Origin: Paguma larvata
Taxonomy: Eukaryota > Chordata > Mammalia > Carnivora > Viverridae
Assembly: GCA_030068075.1 (NCBI GenBank)
Contig: CM057825.1
Span: forward strand, 78,941,123-79,005,122
DNA length: 64,000 nucleotides
Direction of reading: 5' to 3'
The translations under genes and the position numbers were made by a program. Shown here piece after piece: positions 59,561 to 64,000 of this stretch (positions are counted from its first letter, which is position 1; each line of letters begins with the position of its first letter). The notes under the pieces were generated by a model. The model saw only the letters and a list, made by a program, of their open reading frames with translations. It was not told the origin of the DNA and ran no database searches.

Positions 59561-60114
59561 CATAACCAGAGACCATAAAGACGCTTTAGGTTTTCAAGAC
59601 CTCTTTGAATATCTATAATTTTACTAAGAAAAATAAAATAAATTCACTGTATAAACATTTATTCTATTCAAATGTTTGTTTCTTGTTGCAGAAGAAACCA
59701 TCAAAGTAAAATGCTTTCTATTGGATCATCACTAATGGCACAGAATGAGATTTAAAAATTAAGAGTTAAAGGGGTAGTATTTAGAAACACACACACACTC
59801 ACACATATACACACAAAAATACACACTTTTATTTTTCCTGATTTAACAAAGAAAACGCTCTAGGGAAACTGCAGACCTGATTAAAAAGTCTGGTAATCTC
59901 TCCCTCTTTGATTTTCTGCAGCACTTACTGCAGTACATGAATCATTTGGCATGAGTGAATTGTCTTGTATCTTTTCATGCGTATATTTCTTGTCTGTACA
60001 ACAAGAAAATGAGCTGTTGGAAGGAAGTTCCCTGTGATCCTAATCCCTATGCCTTATACATAACCTGAGTGCCTTAATCATTGATTGACATGTACATTTG
60101 CGGGGAGGAGCCAG
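59561..60114. other. Sequence between L1 copy B and the LYPD6 3' end
   Basis: Contains a short interrupted CA repeat (about 59789-59818). No gene or named repeat. Confidence 0.45.
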
Positions 60115-60133
60115 ATGAGATACACTTAAAACC

Positions 60134-60139
60134 TTTATT
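60134..60139 (-). terminator. Candidate poly(A) signal AATAAA (distal LYPD6 end)
   Basis: The plus strand reads TTTATT, that is AATAAA on the minus strand, followed by TTTTAAGTGTATCT, a plausible cleavage zone near 60110-60125. The upstream sequence (TGTAAATATTGTACATTTG) is typical of conserved mammalian 3' UTR ends. Confidence 0.45.
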
Positions 60140-60984
60140 CATTGATTTACAAATGTACAATATTTACAAAATTTAGGCATGAATCCCACATTGACATGAA
60201 TGCTATGGGGAGTTTGAAAATAAATAAGTGGCACACAGGTCAGTGTACACATCATGGCTGCTTTCACTTCAAGCCGTCACCAATGGTGGGATTTCATGGA
60301 AAGTTCAATGTGGTAGAAAAGTCAGATGGATGACCAGTCCTGGGCCTTCCACATGAATAGCCCTTCCTTGGCTTCTTGAGGCTGGGGATGGTGAGCACAC
60401 CACTTTCTTTTGAGAGAATGAAACGCCAGCCATTCTGAGGCACACGACATGCACGCAGTCAAATCTGTGTAGAGTCTGCAGTGATCCCCGGGGTGGCAGA
60501 TGAGTTCACATCATTGTGGACCTGGTCCCTGCACACCAGGCAGAGAGGCTCTGGAGTGGTCACCTTCTCATTAAGAACCAGCATTTGGATTTGGTCTCTT
60601 ACTCAAATTGCATGCAGTACTTGGCAGGTATCAGTGGAGCATGGCCATGCACAAAAATGGTACTTGTAGATATGTACAACATCAAGTTTTCACTGTCTTA
60701 AAGCATTTGTAGCAATTATAGCAATTAACCTGTCACCTCTTTTAGTAAGAGGAATGAACTAGGAAGTGGTACCTCCACCCCTTAAGGGAAAAACACCATC
60801 TAGTGGACCCACACAAATGGCATCCTGCAGAGGCAGGACTTGACAAACTCCACATGATCAGATGGACAGATTCCCACGGTCAGGTCTGGAAGTTTTCCTA
60901 GCGGTGGTAATTCCATCTTCCCTGCACTCTTCAATCTCACCTCAACCTATAGAACTTAAATCGGGAGGAAAAAGGCTTCATGTT

Positions 60985-61170
60985 ATTGAGCTTCTTAGAG
61001 CCTCATTACCTTCATCTGTGAAGTGAAAATACTAGTAATATTCCTTTCAGGGTGCTTGCAGGTTTTATGTGACTTAATACATACACACATATATATATAT
61101 AAAGTGCTTAGCATAGTGCCTGCCACATAAGAGGTGCTTAGTAAATATCCTGCTTTCTCTCCCTCTACTT
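60985..61170 (-). repeat. MIR SINE fossil inside the probable LYPD6 3' UTR
   Basis: The plus strand reads as the reverse of MIR: CCTCATTACCTTCATCTGTG (splice-like core region), then AAAGTGCTTAGCATAGTGCC and CACATAAGAGGTGCTTAGTA. MIR is an ancient mammalian tRNA-derived SINE. It lies in the same sense as LYPD6 transcription, with a short AT repeat near 61087-61101. Confidence 0.8.
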
Positions 61171-62343
61171 CTCTCACCCCAATTATAAGCAAAGTATTGA
61201 TAAGCCTACCAAACTCTGATTTAAGGCCATTTGATGCAATTTAGATTACTTTGTATCAGAGTTACCACTGTCAGTTCATATTTGGTAATCCCTGAGGGGG
61301 TCTCATTTTATGACCCACAGACATTTTCCTGTGCGGGGCAGACAGACCCCGACAATACTCTCCTGTTTATCAAGCAATGGCTCCACCAAATTTCATGAAA
61401 ATATACCCATAACCCTGCAGAGAAACTCATACCAGTGATCGTCACCACCTGAACATTTCTGAGATAACACCACTGAGGAAACAATTAGCGAAACCCTTGA
61501 GGCCAACACATTACTCTTGCTCAGACATAAGTTAATATTTTTCAACACTGGTGCAAGTATTATAGATAACCTTCAACAAACATATATTACAAGCTCTACC
61601 ACTGTTGAAAAATAAGTATTCTAATTCAGCCATTTTGTTCAGAATAAAGAATATTTTACAATATATTTTAGTTTCTAGTTACCCCATACAAAAATAAATA
61701 TTGTATAAATGATTTACAAGGAAGAAAAAAAGTTGTAACTCAGGCTAAAAAATACAGGAAAGATGGCAAAAATTTTTCCATCTACTTCAAAAGCAATCAT
61801 CTAAAAGAAAAATTCCCACTGGGTCTCCTTACTAGTCTTACCATCACCCAACTGGCCCACCGCCTTCTCATCCTAGGATATTATGTCTTCTTTCCCTATC
61901 AATCTTGAGATGATGTAGTGCAGAACCTTCTCCCTGAAGTCACTGTGGATTTGAAAGAGGAAGAACCTGGAGAGCTCTCTGGCAGTATGAAGAGCTGATG
62001 GACAATCTGGCTAAGCTACTGACTGGGTCCTCCCGGTGAACTCGGGTCAACCTGCACATGTCTCTTTCCTTTCATTCTGAAATCCTCTCTCCCTAGATTA
62101 GCTATTCCTGAATTGACCCCACGACTGGAGACAACTCCATCCTGCTTTGGGACTCTTTGGAAACCTTTTGGCCCAGGTAGAATCCAGGATCTCATGGAGC
62201 ACAATGAGGTGCCAAGTCAAGGTCAATTGCACCAATTATAATGCAAAGATATGCAAGCTACTTTATGGATGGTAGTTCCATTAAGTTGGGAAAACTCCTT
62301 CTCTAGCTAGTCCTACCCCTATACAACAAACTTACGATTGCCT

Positions 62344-62349
62344 TTTATT
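62344..62349 (-). terminator. Candidate proximal poly(A) signal AATAAA
   Basis: TTTATT on the plus strand gives AATAAA on the minus strand about 585 bases after the LYPD6 stop. Only the hexamer supports it. Confidence 0.25.
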
Positions 62350-62930
62350 TCCCACAGAGAGCAGAGGGAATAGGATTCCCACCACTGGGAGAAAAATGTT
62401 GGGAAAATTAAAATGGACAACTGCATACTACTTTTTCAGGGATGCAGTCTGAATCTCCAAGGAAACAGTCTGTTCATTTTGGAACCAAAGTTTTAAAATT
62501 CTAAAGCTATAAATAAAGTCATATCTAAACCAGTGGTCTTTACCTTTTTCCTGAAGCACCCATATCTATGCATGTCCACATAACATATCATCTAACATCT
62601 CAAGGGTCCCAGGACCTCCTGTGGCTCATGCATGTATTCCAAATAAAGAGACTCAGACCTTGATAAATGCAGAACTATTTCCGGGAAAGTTCGTGGTATA
62701 TGACTCAGGGTCTGTTTTTGGGGCAGGCTGGCTTTGATGAGGTCTTGGACTTGAAATGACTACATTGACACAATGCTTGTTCCTCATGATAAATGGCGAT
62801 GTTGGCTGTGAAGACATCTGTGAGTGTCGTGATTTCCCATGTGTAACTGGTGTCAAGCCAATGACTCATGCATGACTACGGACCATGGAGATCCCCATGG
62901 ATTGCTACTATACATGGCATCTTTGAGCTG

Positions 62931-63098
62931 CTACAATGTGAGTCCCAACCACACCCACAAGAAGGACACAATCACTGACATGCAGTGTGGGTGCCCATTT
63001 GTCTGATTTATGGGTGACGTTGTGGCAAATGTGGCATCGGTTTCATTTCGGGGGAGTGGCAAGTTACAGATATTTCCTTCACAACAGGAAGTGCAGAC
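62931..63098 (-). CDS. LYPD6: LYPD6 last coding exon (LY6/PLAUR domain-containing 6, C-terminal 55 residues)
   Basis: The exon opens in phase 0 with [20 protein letters not shown] and runs 55 codons to a TAG at 62931-62933. Seen: the CCxxxxCN signature that closes an LY6/uPAR three-finger domain, two N-glycosylation sequons (NET and NQT), and a hydrophobic C-terminus ([15 protein letters not shown]) of the kind removed when a GPI anchor is added. The sequence agrees closely with my memory of mammalian LYPD6 rather than its paralogue LYPD6B. Family knowledge: LYPD6 sits on the outer plasma membrane, is reported to enhance Wnt signalling through LRP6 and to modulate nicotinic receptors. The signal peptide and first part of the domain lie in exons beyond the right edge. 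The frame is open and intron-bounded, so this is the gene and not a processed copy. Confidence 0.92.
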   Translation of the reverse strand, partial: VCTSCCEGNICNLPLPRNETDATFATTSPINQTNGHPHCMSVIVSFLWVWLGLTL

Positions 63099-63126
63099 CT
63101 GAAAGAAAGGAAGAGAAATAGAAGGG
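63099..63126 (-). promoter_or_regulatory. LYPD6: Splice acceptor of the last LYPD6 intron
   Basis: Read on the minus strand, a pyrimidine-rich tract (TTCTCTTCCTTTCTTTCAG) ends in CAG directly before the GTCTGC that begins the exon. The AG dinucleotide is at 63099-63100 and the tract covers about 63102-63125. The acceptor fixes the exon start and its phase 0. Confidence 0.88.
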
Positions 63127-63699
63127 TGATGAGAAGCTGGCAGATCTTGGAAGGAGGCAAAGATTTTGGAAGGAACTGTCTCCCTCACAGTAAGATTGAC
63201 ATGAAAATGACCTGTTCTACAAAAGAGGCACCAACTCTGCATTTAAGGAAGTGGGATGAGACTTCATCTGGAAGCAATGTGGCCAAAATGAAACCCTGCT
63301 GGACTAAGCTCAAGGAACAGGAGTTCTGCTTTTGACATCCCACCATGTGCTTATTACATGGTTCTACAACTTTCCTAGGTCCCAGCTTTTCCATCTGACT
63401 AATGGGAGTTATAATACCCTACATCTCAAAGAAACCCTTTCTGACTACTTGGGGGAAACTGTTCAGAGGGTAAACTTTCACTTGCCAAATTTTCACAGTG
63501 TAAGTGAAGTGGAAACAACCCAACTTAAACTACACTATTTACTTTAACTAGAACTGTCTACATAATTATCGCCATTCTTGTGGGTGAGTTAAAGTTTGAA
63601 GGGTTTGCATTAATGCAATTACTCCTGCTTTATACTACTTTATTCACGGACCATAAGAAAGAAATCTAAAGGATTGTTGACAGAAATTATTTGGGGCCA

Positions 63700-63860
63700 C
63701 GGCTACCCAAAGGACAGATTAGCAGGTTCCATATCACCGGCAGCCTATTAGAAATGCAGAATCTCAAACCTCGCCCCAAATTTAGCAAATCAGAATCTGC
63801 ATTTTAAAAAGATCCTCAAGAGGCTCATATGCACAGTAATATTTGGAAAACTGTCTGATG
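63700..63860 (-). mobile_element. MER5-type DNA transposon fossil in the LYPD6 intron
   Basis: CTATTAGAAATGCAGAATCTC, CTCGCCCCAAATTTAGCAAATCAGAATCTGC and TTTTAAAAAGATCCTC match the reverse MER5A order. Confidence 0.65.
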
Positions 63861-64000
63861 GCAAATATCCCATTCAGTCATTACCCTGCAGGGATTTGAG
63901 TCTGGTCACAGTTGACATGGGCTAGGGAGACATATTATAATGTTGAGTGGAGAAACTGAAGGTCAGAAGTGAGTTTGAATTCCGTAGACAGAATTACCAG

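Larger units (their letters stand above)
60115..62930 (-). other. LYPD6: Probable LYPD6 3' untranslated region
   Basis: From the stop codon the minus strand continues about 2.8 kb to an AATAAA at 60134-60139 with no other gene in between. It has a MIR fossil (about 60985-61170), an earlier AATAAA at 62344-62349 that could give a shorter transcript, and AT-rich sequence with a TGTAAATA Pumilio-type element (60161-60168) close to the end. The long extent is inferred from the poly(A) signal and from the absence of a poly(A) tract that would mark a processed pseudogene. A shorter UTR ending near 62340 is the main alternative. Confidence 0.5.
63099..64000 (-). other. LYPD6: Part of the last LYPD6 intron
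   Basis: No second LYPD6 exon is visible up to the window edge, so the intron continues beyond 64000. It contains a diverged MER5-like DNA transposon fossil (about 63700-63860). The remainder shows no repeat or coding signal that I recognise. Confidence 0.75.

Noticed and set aside
60115..60720. Processed pseudogene on the minus strand
   Set aside because: No poly(A) tract, no target duplication and no recognisable parent protein; the 3' UTR of LYPD6 explains position and AATAAA better.

Overview
This is a mammalian nuclear DNA window, and the repeats point to a cat-like (feliform) carnivore. It holds at least 17 tRNA-derived CAN-SINEs whose head reads like GGGGCGCCTGGGTGGCTCAG and whose body ends in a TCTCCCTCTCTCTCTGCCCC tract and an AATAAA-bearing A-rich tail. 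That is the felid SINEC layout, not the dog one. There are also carnivore-type L1 3' ends and ancient mammalian L2, MIR, MER5 and Tigger fossils. No bacterial, viral or plasmid gene organisation is present, and no intact long reading frame. Family names are from memory of consensus sequences; no database search was possible.

The one host gene I can name is at the right edge, on the minus strand: the last coding exon of LYPD6 (62931-63098), with a clean splice acceptor just upstream in the gene, part of the last intron (63099-64000), and a probable 3' UTR running down to an AATAAA signal at 60134-60139. LYPD6 is a GPI-anchored LY6/uPAR-domain protein linked to Wnt co-receptor and nicotinic receptor modulation. 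Everything from 1 to about 60100 is then probably the intergenic region downstream of LYPD6 (in human this interval lies between LYPD6 and MMADHC).

Layout: 1-5000, L1 3' ends and antisense L2 with two SINEs. 5000-16300, mostly unique sequence with microsatellites, a MER5 fossil and two antisense L1 tails; 9190-9650 and 13740-14130 are repeat-free and candidate regulatory DNA. 16372-16671, a GGT/GAT repeat, then an ancient CR1/L3-like LINE. 17390-22000, L2, MIR and a Tigger-type element. 22110-24500, an old L1 end, a young 5'-truncated L1 with a perfect 17-bp target duplication, and a SINE. 24640-27200, an L1M 3' UTR, an LTR-like fossil and L2. 27560-33490, a long degraded L1 (copy A) cut by a solo LTR with a perfect 6-bp target duplication and by two SINEs. 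33580-45400, a mosaic of L1, L2, MIR, LTR-like fossil and SINEs. 45540-48530, long antisense L2. 48530-52450, largely unique. 52450-59560, a second long degraded L1 (copy B) with two SINEs and an AT-rich palindromic expansion. 59560-64000, LYPD6 3' end.

I found no previously undescribed multi-gene system. The features most worth a second look are the nested solo LTR with an internal 54-bp duplication, the two SINEs sharing one target site, the SINE that replaced the reverse-transcriptase active-site segment of L1 copy A, the AT palindromic tract, an unidentified 445-bp insert in L2, and the two repeat-free candidate regulatory stretches.
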